Source: Mactromeris polynyma (taxonomy: Eukaryota; Mollusca; Bivalvia; Venerida; Mactridae). Taken from it: 64,000 bases of DNA. The stretch spans positions 46,690,619 to 46,754,618 of the forward strand of contig JASFXZ010000001.1 in the NCBI GenBank assembly GCA_032209605.1, given 5' to 3'. Below are positions 1-11,300 of this stretch, one piece after another (the first letter of the stretch is position 1; each line of letters starts with the position of its first letter). The notes beneath the pieces are model-generated. The model did no database searches. It saw only the letters and a program-made list of their open reading frames with translations, and was not told where the DNA came from. A program made the translations under genes and the position numbers.

Positions 1-298
1 GCGTTGACGGGTGTGGAATTTGTATTGCAAAACGCGTTGACGGGTGTGGAATTTGTATTGCAAAACGCGTTGACGTGTGGAATTTGTATTGCAAAACGCG
101 TTGACGGGTGTGGAATTTGTATTGCTAAATGCGTTGACGGGTGTGGAATTTGTATAGCAAAACGCGTTGACGGGTGTGGAATTTGTATTTGCTAAATGCG
201 TTGACGGGTGTGGAATTTGTATTGCAAAACGCGTTGACGGGTGTGGAATTTGTATTGCTAAATGCGTTGACGGGTGTGGAATTTTTATTGCTCACTGC
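1..298. repeat. 33-bp minisatellite (about 9 units, truncated by window start)
   Basis: Nine head-to-tail units of about 33 bp (GCGTTGACGGGTGTGGAATT plus TGTATTGCAAAAC). They vary at a few positions, for example GCAAAACGCG against GCTAAATGCG, and one unit has lost two or three bases. Because 33 is a multiple of three, the array stays open in some frames and gives a repeated 11-residue peptide. No start context, splice site or protein family supports coding. The array begins at base 1, so it probably extends upstream. Confidence 0.95.
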
Positions 299-787
299 GT
301 TGAAAATTAATCTCGTTATAATATATGAGTTATACTAGTCGCACATAATTTTTTAGTATTATCATACATATATACAACTGTTTAAGGTACTACATATCCA
401 TTCTAGCGATTTTATTTTTTTATTGCACAATGCTTTTTTATTGCAAAACGAGTTGTAACAAAGCCTTTTTAAAGTCAATAAAGACTACATACAATTTTCT
501 GCGTTTTTGACATCGGTATTTGTTTTCTAAAGAGTACAAAATAAAACGATTATCAATTGTAGAATATCCAGCAAAAAACAGCTTGTGCTTTGGTTATTCG
601 GTCGAATGCATTTGCAAAAAAAGTAAGGCGTTTATATTTTGCTTAATAATTGCAAAAGGGCTATTCCCCTATAATTTTCAGAATTATTAATAGGGCTTTT
701 TATGTACAGGTACGAGTTCAGAAACAGATCACTTTTCAGGAAATATACCACTGGAGAATATCCTGTTAAATAGTATGCTGCGTATAA

Positions 788-1000
788 ATGGTAACAACAA
801 CTCAGTTGTTAAACTGGAATGTTCTGGGATCAAATATCGTTACGTTTCAATTCGTTTATAGCAGCCTGAATTTCTTTATCAGTGATGTGACCGTTAAACA
901 AAGTATCTTCAGCATCATTTTCAGTTTCCAAGTTATTTTGAGTATTATGTCTAACATGTTCAGGTATGTTATTGTCGTCAAGTACATTAGGCTGAAAAAC
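788..1000 (-). pseudogene. LINE reverse-transcriptase N-terminal fragment (decayed)
   Basis: The minus strand from about 1000 down to about 833 reads open for 56 codons. It ends in NGHITDKEIQAAINELKRND and then a stop. This resembles the block just before the first RT motif of non-LTR retrotransposons, typically 'I..EEI..AI..LK.NKSPG'. The expected SPG-type continuation is lost to the stop and a frame change. The open plus-strand frame over the same bases has no similarity I recognise and is taken as its shadow. This is a short relic with no flanking domains. Confidence 0.45.
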
Positions 1001-1029
1001 TAATTGAAAAAGTGAAGGAATAAGTTGTT

Positions 1030-1225
1030 ACATGGAACGCCACATACATAAGACAGTGCCTCCCCACACAAGCCTCCGGGAAAACAACAATCCATAAAAC
1101 ATAAGACACTTGGTGAGGTTAAAGGGTACATACGTTAGGGAACAGGGGCGCAAGGAATGGCCTGGCATACCATAAGGAAAAACTAGGAGAATCAAAGAGG
1201 ACAAACTGTGAAATGATCCTGCCAC
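1030..1225 (-). repeat. Dispersed repeat, second copy at 31355-31485
   Basis: The reverse complement carries CATTCCTTGCGCCCCTGTTC and, further on, GGGGAGGCACTG. The plus strand near 31367 carries CATTCCTTGCACCCCTATTC and then GGGGAGGCATTG at similar spacing. The two copies are in opposite orientation. Each lies a few hundred bases upstream, in its own sense, of a LINE RT scrap (788-1000 and 31956-32110), so both could derive from one retroelement family. Boundaries are approximate. Confidence 0.5.
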
Positions 1226-1523
1226 TGAGATGTAGAAACTTGTGGTCGGGTATATGGTGTGTTTTGTGAAGCTTTAAGTTTAACCCAAAACTATTTTTGG
1301 TAACCTAATGAAGATACAATTGACTGCATTTTAATGTTAAAATCATGTTTTTTTGTATTGACATAATTTGTTTAGCCAAGAATCTCGATTCACTAAAATA
1401 CTCATTTCAGTAATTTTCAGCACAATTCAAGAAACTGTTCATAAATGTCTTAAATTAATATTGGGTTGCTTATAAATAAGTACCTTACTTGGTAAGTACA
1501 TGTAGGCATTTTAAGTCCTGTAT

Positions 1524-1529
1524 TTTATT
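1524..1529 (-). terminator. Poly(A) signal AATAAA for the receptor gene
   Basis: AATAAA on the minus strand overlaps the TAA stop (1528-1530) of the frameshifted tail of the receptor gene. Position and strand fit a 3' processing signal for that gene. Confidence 0.45.
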
Positions 1530-1750
1530 AATCATATAAGTTAGAATCACCAGTATCGTTTATTTTCAGATCAGAGGACGTGTCGTAGTGTTGATGGACT
1601 TCTGCTGTGTGAGCATACACGTTATCTCCACGTACTGAAGTCGAGTTAGTTGTCTTTCCTTTCAAATCAATGTTATCATAGGTATTGTTTATCATGTTTG
1701 TTGTTTGATAAACGCGTTCAGTACTAAGATGCTCATGCGCAGATGGGTTT
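1528..1750 (-). pseudogene. Out-of-frame C-terminal tail of the receptor gene
   Basis: Directly downstream of the receptor's stop (1733-1735) the +1 frame is open for about 70 codons, from about 1740 to a TAA at 1528-1530. It encodes an acidic, polar, tyrosine-rich peptide with motifs NNTYDN, GDNVYAH, HQHYDT and SNLYD. These are the kind of YxxN/YxxH/YxxT motifs found in cytoplasmic tails of signalling receptors. In that frame a TGA lies just upstream near 1751, so the shift must fall within roughly 1735-1750. There is no room for a GT-AG intron. The simplest reading is a 1-base indel or an assembly error that removed about 65 tail residues from the intact upstream frame. Confidence 0.6.
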
Positions 1751-3109
1751 CAGGCATGACTCGTTGATTTGTTTCCGTGGTTGTATTGTTGAACTGTAAT
1801 CGTTCTCGCGTTCATTGTCAGAACAAGAATATATGACGGTCAGATATTCGTTGTTAACTGTCTTACTGTCTTCGTCCTGAGCACAACGGACAACGTCACC
1901 CTGCTCGGGTTTTAGTGCCTGTGTGATGGCATCCACATGATGTTCCGTTGTGCGTCGTTTCTTCCATATAACGATCGCGGCTACCAGTACAATAAGACAT
2001 GTAAGTATGCCAATACTGACACCAACGACAGTAGCCTCAGAATAGTTCTGTCCATGCGGCGCTGAGATTTGAACCTTACATAAAGAATGGCGTCGAGAGG
2101 AACAAGCTTGAGCACCAATTTTAATAGCTCGGTCAGATTTCCCGACATACACATATACACAATCAACTATGTCAGTTGAATTCAGTTCGTTAGATATTAC
2201 AAATTCGCGGAAAGTGCCCAGAAGGTACCGGATATTATGATTCATATACGATCGTGCGACTCGAGGTGTGAACCAAGATAAAATGCCTGAATACCGATGA
2301 CAATACTGTTCAGCTTCAATGAAACTAGTCTTGGTCATCTTTACAAAGCAATAGTTTGTGTTTCCATCGACAATACCGCGGCATCCGCTACTAAGCGAGG
2401 AGTAGGGGCTATTAGAACATATAAAACCTTGACCCAAATCACATGAACTATTCATGTATCGAAAACCTTCAGTTGAATTGTTCAATAGCACATATGTGCA
2501 CTGTGGAAAAAATGGATTCTTACGATCGTTATCTGTAATACTACTAATACCCTTGAAAGAGAAAACGATGATTATTCCCGACTCCGGTGCGTCCAATACT
2601 GATATTTTAACTCCGCGATGTAATTTATCGAGATCATCATTACAGAACGAATCATTCACTGCACAATCTTTAAGAATTGTAATTTGGGCCGGGGTCAAAC
2701 AGAAACATCTTTCATGCGAAATTCCAATGAAACCATTGCCGGTGTTTCTGTATGTCACCGTGGAACAATCTTCCGCGCATCTAAATAATGTTCGGTCGTC
2801 ACTTAGATTAAAAGATTTTCGTTGAAGTTCAACCAATGCATTTCGTCTACATGACATATTGTAACATCCTTGATAGCTTAGATCCTGTGAATAACGAGGA
2901 TATCCGCTTATCCATGCCGATTCGGATTTATTATTTTCCAACAGGTTGCGAATAGCATTTTCAATAACAGTGTCTCCAAATATATCTTCATACGTCATTA
3001 ATTCATCATTGCTCCTGTCACAACCTTTCGTAACGTGTGAAGATTTACTCAAATATGTCTCGGCGTTTGTTCCCAAAATGAGGCAAATAATGGCAAATAC
3101 GTTCCGCAT
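1733..3109 (-). CDS. Single-pass receptor with WSC-like and C-type-lectin-like domains
   Basis: An intronless 458-residue type I membrane protein starting at a true ATG (3107-3109). Residues 1-16 form a signal peptide. Residues about 78-137 are a WSC-like cysteine domain (GCY at 81-83, CAEDC at 111-115, paired Cys 135 and 137). Residues about 243-346 resemble a C-type lectin-like domain: Cys 243, 254, 270, 317, 336 and 344, with SFIEAEQYC at 262-270 and HSLCK near the end. The WIG and EPN/QPD sugar-binding motifs are missing, so calcium-dependent sugar binding is not predicted. A transmembrane helix spans about 361-381, followed by the basic stop-transfer KKRR. The short tail holds EYLTVI (421-426), an ITIM/SH2-like tyrosine motif, and ends at a premature stop; the probable continuation lies out of frame downstream. 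Several NxS/T sites suggest glycosylation. The role as a cell-surface recognition receptor is inferred. Confidence 0.8.
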   Translation of the reverse strand: MRNVFAIICLILGTNAETYLSKSSHVTKGCDRSNDELMTYEDIFGDTVIENAIRNLLENNKSESAWISGYPRYSQDLSYQGCYNMSCRRNALVELQRKSFNLSDDRTLFRCAEDCSTVTYRNTGNGFIGISHERCFCLTPAQITILKDCAVNDSFCNDDLDKLHRGVKISVLDAPESGIIIVFSFKGISSITDNDRKNPFFPQCTYVLLNNSTEGFRYMNSSCDLGQGFICSNSPYSSLSSGCRGIVDGNTNYCFVKMTKTSFIEAEQYCHRYSGILSWFTPRVARSYMNHNIRYLLGTFREFVISNELNSTDIVDCVYVYVGKSDRAIKIGAQACSSRRHSLCKVQISAPHGQNYSEATVVGVSIGILTCLIVLVAAIVIWKKRRTTEHHVDAITQALKPEQGDVVRCAQDEDSKTVNNEYLTVIYSCSDNERENDYSSTIQPRKQINESCLKPICA

Positions 3110-4414
3110 GATTCATAGAAAATGATTTAACATTAATTAACATCTTGTGTGAACATCGCGCATCAACTGAATGAACGGTGATCGTTGTGATGTCATTTCC
3201 TCAATTGTAATTGTTCGTGTCCTGTTTTCAACTAACATATACGGAAATTGTGCATACACTGTAGTTACAATTCGCGCTATGAACGTGAACGTTGAGGGAA
3301 ATTATTAAGTCTTTTCTTTCAGGGATAATTTCATGGTCACGACTTGTATGATAATCTGTGTTTTTGGTGAAGGGGAGATCATAAAAGTAGAAAAGCAATC
3401 TTATCTTCAAAAATGTTCATCTAGTCTGTAGTTTATGGAACGCTCGGCATGAATTGCTAGTGCTCTGCAAATTTTAACCGAGGCACCTTACTAAATATTT
3501 GCATGGATAGTTTTGATCGCGTAACTTAACATTTACCTTCAGTATTGACTACTTCAAGGTCAAAGTTAATTTAAGTTTAATCATATTTTATTGTATTTAT
3601 ACATATAACTATCATATTATAATCACTACTATCATAATAACTTGTACATACATACAAAAGGGTTGAGCCAAAAGTTGTAACAACATTATCTAGGGCTCTT
3701 CCCTATCAAAGTTAGTGTCAGATCAAGCTAAAATTCAACAAATATCTCCAAATCCATAAAAATACTATTATTTTGAAGCATTTTAGTATCTTGTGTCAAA
3801 GAATTAGTTGTCCAATCAGAACCAACGATATCATTATGCGGGTTTGAAAGGCCAGTCTTGGCCACTCGTTACTGTAAACTCTGCATTCAGTAAAGGTATT
3901 TGCGGCTAACGTTTCGTAGCGTTTGCAATTTGGTTCCCCGAGTGCAGTGAATGTGATAGGGTGAGCCCGGGATACTGCCGGGAAGCAGTTTCGTAACGTT
4001 CGCCACTGTTAGCTGTGCCCTCGAGATAATAAAGTCGAGTTACTATGTTCAGGTCATTTCTCGCGGTCACAAAGTGTGTCTCTAAAGTCATGCCTATGCT
4101 ACTATACCCATCAGTTTGATTTTTATATTCAAAATTTCTATTGTACATATTATGTAACGGATACCTGCTTTTAAAATGAGTAGTTACTGTCTACTTAGTC
4201 AATTTATGCGTGTATGCTGGAAATCAATGGCCATATTGCGGTTAAGTGTGAGGTAAGCTAGCTGTTAAATCTATTTCAATCCCCAGTATTTTAGTGACAG
4301 TTTCAAGCTGTAAATCACTGTGTGGTTATGCTTTCTATTAATGTTTTGTAAATTCAAGTCACAAGGTGTTTAATATTTGTGGGATTGTTTTCTTTCAAAA
4401 GATGGAAAAGAACA
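3110..4414. other. No recognisable gene
   Basis: AT-rich sequence upstream of the receptor gene, which should hold its promoter, though I see no clear TATA box. An 80-codon open frame on the minus strand (3906-4148) has no family resemblance and is probably chance or part of an unrecognised repeat. Confidence 0.5.
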
Positions 4415-4545
4415 GTTTAATGACTCGAGATCCAGGTCCTGTGTTCGAATTTCGTCACTATCCCTGACTTAGGCGTGAGCACTGGTTAGTCTCCTGGAAG
4501 CAGTCATTGAAAGCAATTAATATAAGCTGTAAGTGTGATTTAGAA
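4415..4545 (+). repeat. SINE-like repeat, second copy at 42500-42640
   Basis: Contains a B-box-like CCTGTGTTCGAATTTC, then GACTTAGGCGTGAGCACTGG and GGAAGCAGTCATT. The same order occurs at 42516-42615 (CCTGTGTTCGAAATTC, AATTAGGCGCAAGTACTGG, GAAGAAGTGGTCATT) in the same orientation. It is probably a tRNA-derived SINE; the A box is unclear. Confidence 0.5.
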
Positions 4546-4725
4546 TCGATGTAAAATTAATGTGTTTAACTGACATATTATAGCCCATTGGGTCTAAGTT
4601 AAATAAATGCTGACAATATTTTTACCAGATATATTTACATGTTATGCTACTTAATTTAGCAAAAACGAACTTATAGTTGCCTGTTTTATTTATTTTTATT
4701 CTAGAGGAATTGAAAGTGATATATA

Positions 4726-4957
4726 CTCAGTACATTTAAAAACGCAAAATGTAAGATTTCTCAAATGTCACGAAGTTACCTGGGGATGCAAGATAACAAC
4801 TGAATATGATATTATTTTATTTTACGCAATGATGAATGCTAATTGTTTTTATTTAATTTCCTTCAATCAACGGGTATTTTCATATTAAAATATGTTTTTA
4901 AACACACTAAAATGACATGTCATAGGTGCAAAAATGTGCGTTTTTAAATGTACTGAG
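4726..4957. mobile_element. 232-bp inverted-repeat element (MITE-like)
   Basis: CTCAGTACATTTAAAAACGC at 4726 is mirrored by GCGTTTTTAAATGTACTGAG ending at 4957, an exact 20-bp terminal inverted repeat. The interior is AT-rich and non-coding. Both ends are flanked by ATATATA-type sequence, so any target duplication cannot be told from the background. A second inverted-repeat element starts 11 bp downstream. Confidence 0.75.
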
Positions 4958-4967
4958 AATATATATA

Positions 4968-5130
4968 CAGATGCACCTCGTTCATTCGACAACTTTCTAT
5001 ACCAATCATTGGTTTCTCCGAAATTTATACCAGATCCGATGCATCTTCTTATTCACGTCGAATTGAAATGTGATGTTCGAAACCGTGTATCATTCGAATT
5101 AAGTTAACTCGAATGAACGAGGTCCGACTG
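4968..5130. mobile_element. 163-bp MITE with CAG...CTG ends and TA flanks
   Basis: The left end CAGATGCACCTCGTTCATTC and the right end, whose reverse complement is CAGTCGGACCTCGTTCATTC, form an inverted repeat of at least 20 bp with few mismatches. TA flanks both ends. CAGT-like termini plus a TA duplication fit non-autonomous Tc1/mariner-pogo elements. No coding capacity. Confidence 0.75.
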
Positions 5131-5386
5131 TATATATATTTCCTGAATTTATTAAGTATTAAGCAATTAAGTGAGATATGCAATATACGGAAATAAAATG
5201 TACTCGCAAGACGCCGGACATAAATGAGTGTTCTTCCAAAGTACGGTTTCCGGTATTCTAATCACCAAAGGGCGGCCTTATTGTTGAGGGGCCTACGTGT
5301 ATGATTAAGTGACACAGAAAAAGAAATGTTATTCTTCGAAAACTTGATACATGAAGTATTGTTTTTTAATTTGTACAATACTCAAT

Positions 5387-8300
5387 TTCACCTCTACATG
5401 AAAACTACACACTTTATAAGTTCTCCTCTACATGAAGACCACACACTGTATAAGTTCACCTCAACATGAAGACCAAACACTGTATAAGTTCACCTCAACA
5501 TGAAGACCACACGCTGTATAAGTTCACCTCAACATGAAGACCACACACTGTATAAGTTCACCTCTACATGAAGACCACACGCTGTATAAGTTCACCTCTA
5601 CATGAAGACCACACGCTGTATAAGTTCACCTCAACATGAAGACCACACACTGTATAAGTTCACCTCTACATGAAGACCACACACTTTATAAGTTCACCTC
5701 TACATGAAGACCACACACTTTATAAGTTCACCTCTACATGAAGACCACACACTTTATAAGTTCACCTCTACATGAAGACCACACACTGTATAAGTTCACC
5801 TCAACATGAAGACCACACACTGTATAAGTTCACCTCTACATGAAGACCACACACTGTATAAGTTCACCTCTACATGAAGACCACACACTTTATAAGTTCA
5901 CCTCTACATGAAGACCACACACTGTATAAGTTCACCTCAACATGAAGACCACACACTGTATAAGTTCACCTCAACATGAAGACCAAACGATGTATAAGTT
6001 CACCTCTACATGAAGACCACACACTGTATAAGTTCACCTCTACATGAAGACCACACACTGTATAAGATGACCTCTACATGAAGACCACACACTGTATAAG
6101 TTCACCTCTACATGAAGACCAAACACTGCATAAGTTCACCTCAACATGAAGACCAAACGATGTATAAGTTCACCTCTACATGAAGACCAAACACTGCATA
6201 AGTTCACCTCTACATGAAGATCAAACACTGTATAAGTTCACCTCTACATGAAGACCAAACACTGCATAAGTTCACCTCAACATGAAGACCAAACGATGTA
6301 TAAGTTCACCTCAACATGAAGACCAAACGCTGTATAAGTTCACCTCAACATGAAGACCAAACGATGTATAAGTTCACCTCAACATGAAGACCAAACACTG
6401 TATAAGTTCACCTCAACATGAAGACCAAACGATGTATAAGTTCACCTCAACATGAAGACCTAACGCTGTATAAGTTCACCTCAACATGAAGACCACACGC
6501 TGCATAAGTTCACCTCAACATGAAGACCACATACTGTATAAGTTCACCTCTACATGAAGACCAAACACTGTATAAGTTCACCTCAACATGAAGACCACAC
6601 ACTGTATAAGTTCACCTCAACATGAAGACCACACACTGTATAAGTTCACCTCAACATGAAGACCAAACACTGCATAAGTTCACCTCAACATGAAGACCAC
6701 ACACTGTATAAGTTCACCTCAACATGAAGACCACACACTGTATAAGTTCACCTCAACATGAAGACCAAACACTGTATAAGTTCACCTCAACATGAAAACC
6801 AAACGCTGTATAAGTTCACCTCTACATGAAGACCACACGCTGTATAAGTTCACCTCAACATGAAGACCAAACACTGTATAAGTTCACCTCTACATGAAGA
6901 CCAAACACTGTATAAGTTCACCTCAACATGAAGACCACACACTGTATAAGTTCACCTCAACATGAAGACCACACACTGTATAAGTTCACCTCAACATGAA
7001 GACCACACACTGTATAAGTTCACCTCAACATGAAGACCACACACTGTATAAGTTCACCTCAACATGAAGACCAAACGATGTATAAGTTCACCTCAACATG
7101 AAGACCTAACGCTGTATAAGTTCACCTCTACATGAAGACCACACGATGTATAAGTTCACCTCTACATGAAGACCACACACTGTATAAGTTCACCTCAACA
7201 TGAAGACCACACACTGTATAAGTTCACCTCAACATGAAGACCACACGCTGTATAAGTTCACCTCTACATGAAGACCACACACTGTATAAGTTCACCTCAA
7301 CATGAAGACCAAACGATGTATAAGTTCACCTCAACATGAAGACCAAACACTTTATAAGTTCACCTCAATATAAAGACCACACGCTGTATGAGTTCACCTC
7401 TACACGAGTGTTAAATGTCTCCTCTTCATGAAGACCACACGAGTGTTTAAGTTCACATCTACATAAAGACCACACGCTGTATAAGTTCTCCTCTTCATGA
7501 AGACCACACGCTGTGTTAGTTTACCTTTACACGAAGACAAAACGCTGTATAAGTTCACCTCTACATAAACTCCACACGCTGTATAAGTTCACCTCTACAT
7601 GAAGTCCACACGATGTATAAGTTCACCTCTACATGAAGTCCACACGCTGTATAAGTTCACCTCTACATAAACTCCACACGCTGTATAAGTTCACCTCTAC
7701 ATGAAGACCACACGCTGTATAAGTTCACCTCTACATGAAGTCCACACGCTGTATAAGTTCACCTCTACATGAATTCCACACGCTGTATAAGTTCACCTCT
7801 ACATGAAGTCCACACGCTGTATAAGTTCACCTCTACATGAATTCCACACGATGTATAAGTTCACCTCTACATGAATTCCACACGCTGTATAAGTTCACCT
7901 CTACATGAATTCCACACGCTGTATAAGTTCACCTCTACATGAAGACCACACGCTGTATAAGTTCACCTCTACATGAATTCCACACGCTGTATAAGTTCAC
8001 CTCTACATGAAGTCCACACGATGTATAAGTTCACCTCAACATGAAGACCACACGCTGTATAAGTTCACCTCTACATGAAGTCCACACGATGTATAAGTTC
8101 ACCTCTACATGAAGACCACACGCTGTATAAGTTCACCTCTACATGAAGTCCACACGATGTATAAGTTCACCTCAACATGAAGACCACACGCTGTATAAGT
8201 TCACCTCTACATGAAGTCCACACGATGTATAAGTTCACCTCTACATGAAGACCACACGCTGTATAAGTTCACCTCTACATGAAGTCCACACGATGTATAA

Positions 8301-11300
8301 GTTCACCTCTACATGAAGACCACACGCTGTATAAGTTCACCTCTACATGAAGTCCACACGATGTATAAGTTCACCTCAACATGAAGACCACACACTGTAT
8401 AAGTTCACCTCAACATGAAGACCAAACACTGTATAAGTTCACCTCAACATGAAAACCAAACGCTGTATAAGTTCACCTCTACATGAAGACCACACGCTGT
8501 ATAAGTTCACCTCAACATGAAGACCAAACACTGTATAAGTTCACCTCTACATGAAGACCAAACACTGTATAAGTTCACCTCAACATGAAGACCACACACT
8601 GTATAAGTTCACCTCAACATGAAGACCACACACTGTATAAGTTCACCTCAACATGAAGACCACACACTGTATAAGTTCACCTCAACATGAAGACCACACA
8701 CTGTATAAGTTCACCTCAACATGAAGACCAAACGATGTATAAGTTCACCTCAACATGAAGACCTAACGCTGTATAAGTTCACCTCTACATGAAGACCACA
8801 CGATGTATAAGTTCACCTCTACATGAAGACCACACACTGTATAAGTTCACCTCAACATGAAGACCACACACTGTATAAGTTCACCTCAACATGAAGACCA
8901 CACGCTGTATAAGTTCACCTCTACATGAAGACCACACACTGTATAAGTTCACCTCAACATGAAGACCAAACGATGTATAAGTTCACCTCAACATGAAGAC
9001 CAAACACTTTATAAGTTCACCTCAATATAAAGACCACACGCTGTATGAGTTCACCTCTACACGAGTGTTAAATGTCTCCTCTTCATGAAGACCACACGAG
9101 TGTTTAAGTTCACATCTACATAAAGACCACACGCTGTATAAGTTCTCCTCTTCATGAAGACCACACGCTGTGTTAGTTTACCTTTACACGAAGACAAAAC
9201 GCTGTATAAGTTCACCTCTACATAAACTCCACACGCTGTATAAGTTCACCTCTACATGAAGTCCACACGATGTATAAGTTCACCTCTACATGAAGTCCAC
9301 ACGCTGTATAAGTTCACCTCTACATAAACTCCACACGCTGTATAAGTTCACCTCTACATGAAGACCACACGCTGTATAAGTTCACCTCTACATGAAGTCC
9401 ACACGCTGTATAAGTTCACCTCTACATGAATTCCACACGCTGTATAAGTTCACCTCTACATGAAGTCCACACGCTGTATAAGTTCACCTCTACATGAATT
9501 CCACACGATGTATAAGTTCACCTCTACATGAATTCCACACGCTGTATAAGTTCACCTCTACATGAATTCCACACGCTGTATAAGTTCACCTCTACATGAA
9601 GACCACACACTGTATAAGTTCACCTCTACATGAAGACCACACACTGTATAAGTTCACCTCTACATGAATTCCACACGCTGTATAAGTTCACCTCTACATG
9701 AATTCCACACGCTGTATAAGTTCACCTCTACATGAAGTCCACACGATGTATAAGTTCACCTCAACATGAAGACCACACGCTGTATAAGTTCACCTCTACA
9801 TGAAGTCCACACGATGTATAAGTTCACCTCTACATGAAGACCACACGCTGTATAAGTTCACCTCTACATGAAGTCCACACGATGTATAAGTTCACCTCAA
9901 CATGAAGACCACACGCTGTATAAGTTCACCTCTACATGAAGTCCACACGATGTATAAGTTCACCTCTACATGAAGACCACACGCTGTATAAGTTCACCTC
10001 TACATGAAGTCCACACGATGTATAAGTTCACCTCTACATGAAGACCACACGCTGTATAAGTTCACCTCTACATGAAGTCCACACGATGTATAAGTTCACC
10101 TCTACATGAAGTCCACACGATGTATAAGTTCACCTCTACATGAATTCCACACGCTGTATAAGTTCACCTCTACATGAAGTCCACACGCTGTATAAGTTCA
10201 CCTCTACATGAAGTCCACACGATGTATAAGTTCACCTCTACATGAATTCCACACGCTGTATAAGTTCACCTCAACATGAAGTCCACACGCTGTATAAGTT
10301 CACCTCTACATGAAGTCCACACGATGTATAAGTTCACCTCTACATGAATTCCACACGATGTATAAGTTCACCTCAACATGAATTCCACACGATGTATGAG
10401 TTCACCTCTACATGAATTCCACACGCTGTATAAGTTCACCTCAACATGAATTCCACACGATGTATGAGTTCACCTCTACATGAATTCCACACGCTGTATA
10501 AGTTCACCTCAACATGAATTCCACACGATGTATGAGTTCACCTCTACATGAATTCCACACGATGTATAAGTTCACCTCTACATGAAGACCAAACACTGTA
10601 TAAGTTCACCTCAACATGAAGACCACACGCTGTATAAGTTCACCTCAACATGAAGACCAAACACTGTATAAGTTCACCTCAACATGAAGACCACACGCTG
10701 TATAAGTTCACCTCTACATGAAGACCAAACACTGTATAAGTTCACCTCAACATGAAGACCACACGCTGTATAAGTTCACCTCTACATGAAGACCACACGC
10801 TGTATAAGTTCACCTCTACATGAAGTCCACACGATGTATAAGTTCACCTCTACATGAAGTCCACACGCTGTATAAGTTCACCTCTACATGAAGTCCACAC
10901 GATGTATAAGTTCACCTCTACATGAAGTCTACACGCTGTATAAGTTCACCTCTACATGAAGACCACACGATGTATAAGTTCACCTCAACATGAAGACCAC
11001 ACGCTGTATAAGTTCACCTCTACATGAAGATCAAACACTGTATAAGTTCACCTCAACATGAAGTCCACACGCTGTATAAGTTCACCTCTACATGAAGACC
11101 ACACGCTGTATAAGTTCACCTCTACATGAAGACCACACGCTGTATAAGTTCACCTCTACATGAAGACCACACGATGTATAAGTTCACCTCTACATGAAGA
11201 CCACACGCTGTATAAGTTCACCTCTACATGAAGACCACACGATGTATAAGTTCACCTCAACATGAAGTCCACACGCTGTATAAGTTCACCTCTACATGAA

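Noticed and set aside
2454..2825. 123-codon open frame on the plus strand
   Set aside because: It lies wholly antisense within the receptor gene, whose minus-strand frame has domains, a signal peptide and a TM helix. The plus frame has no features of its own.
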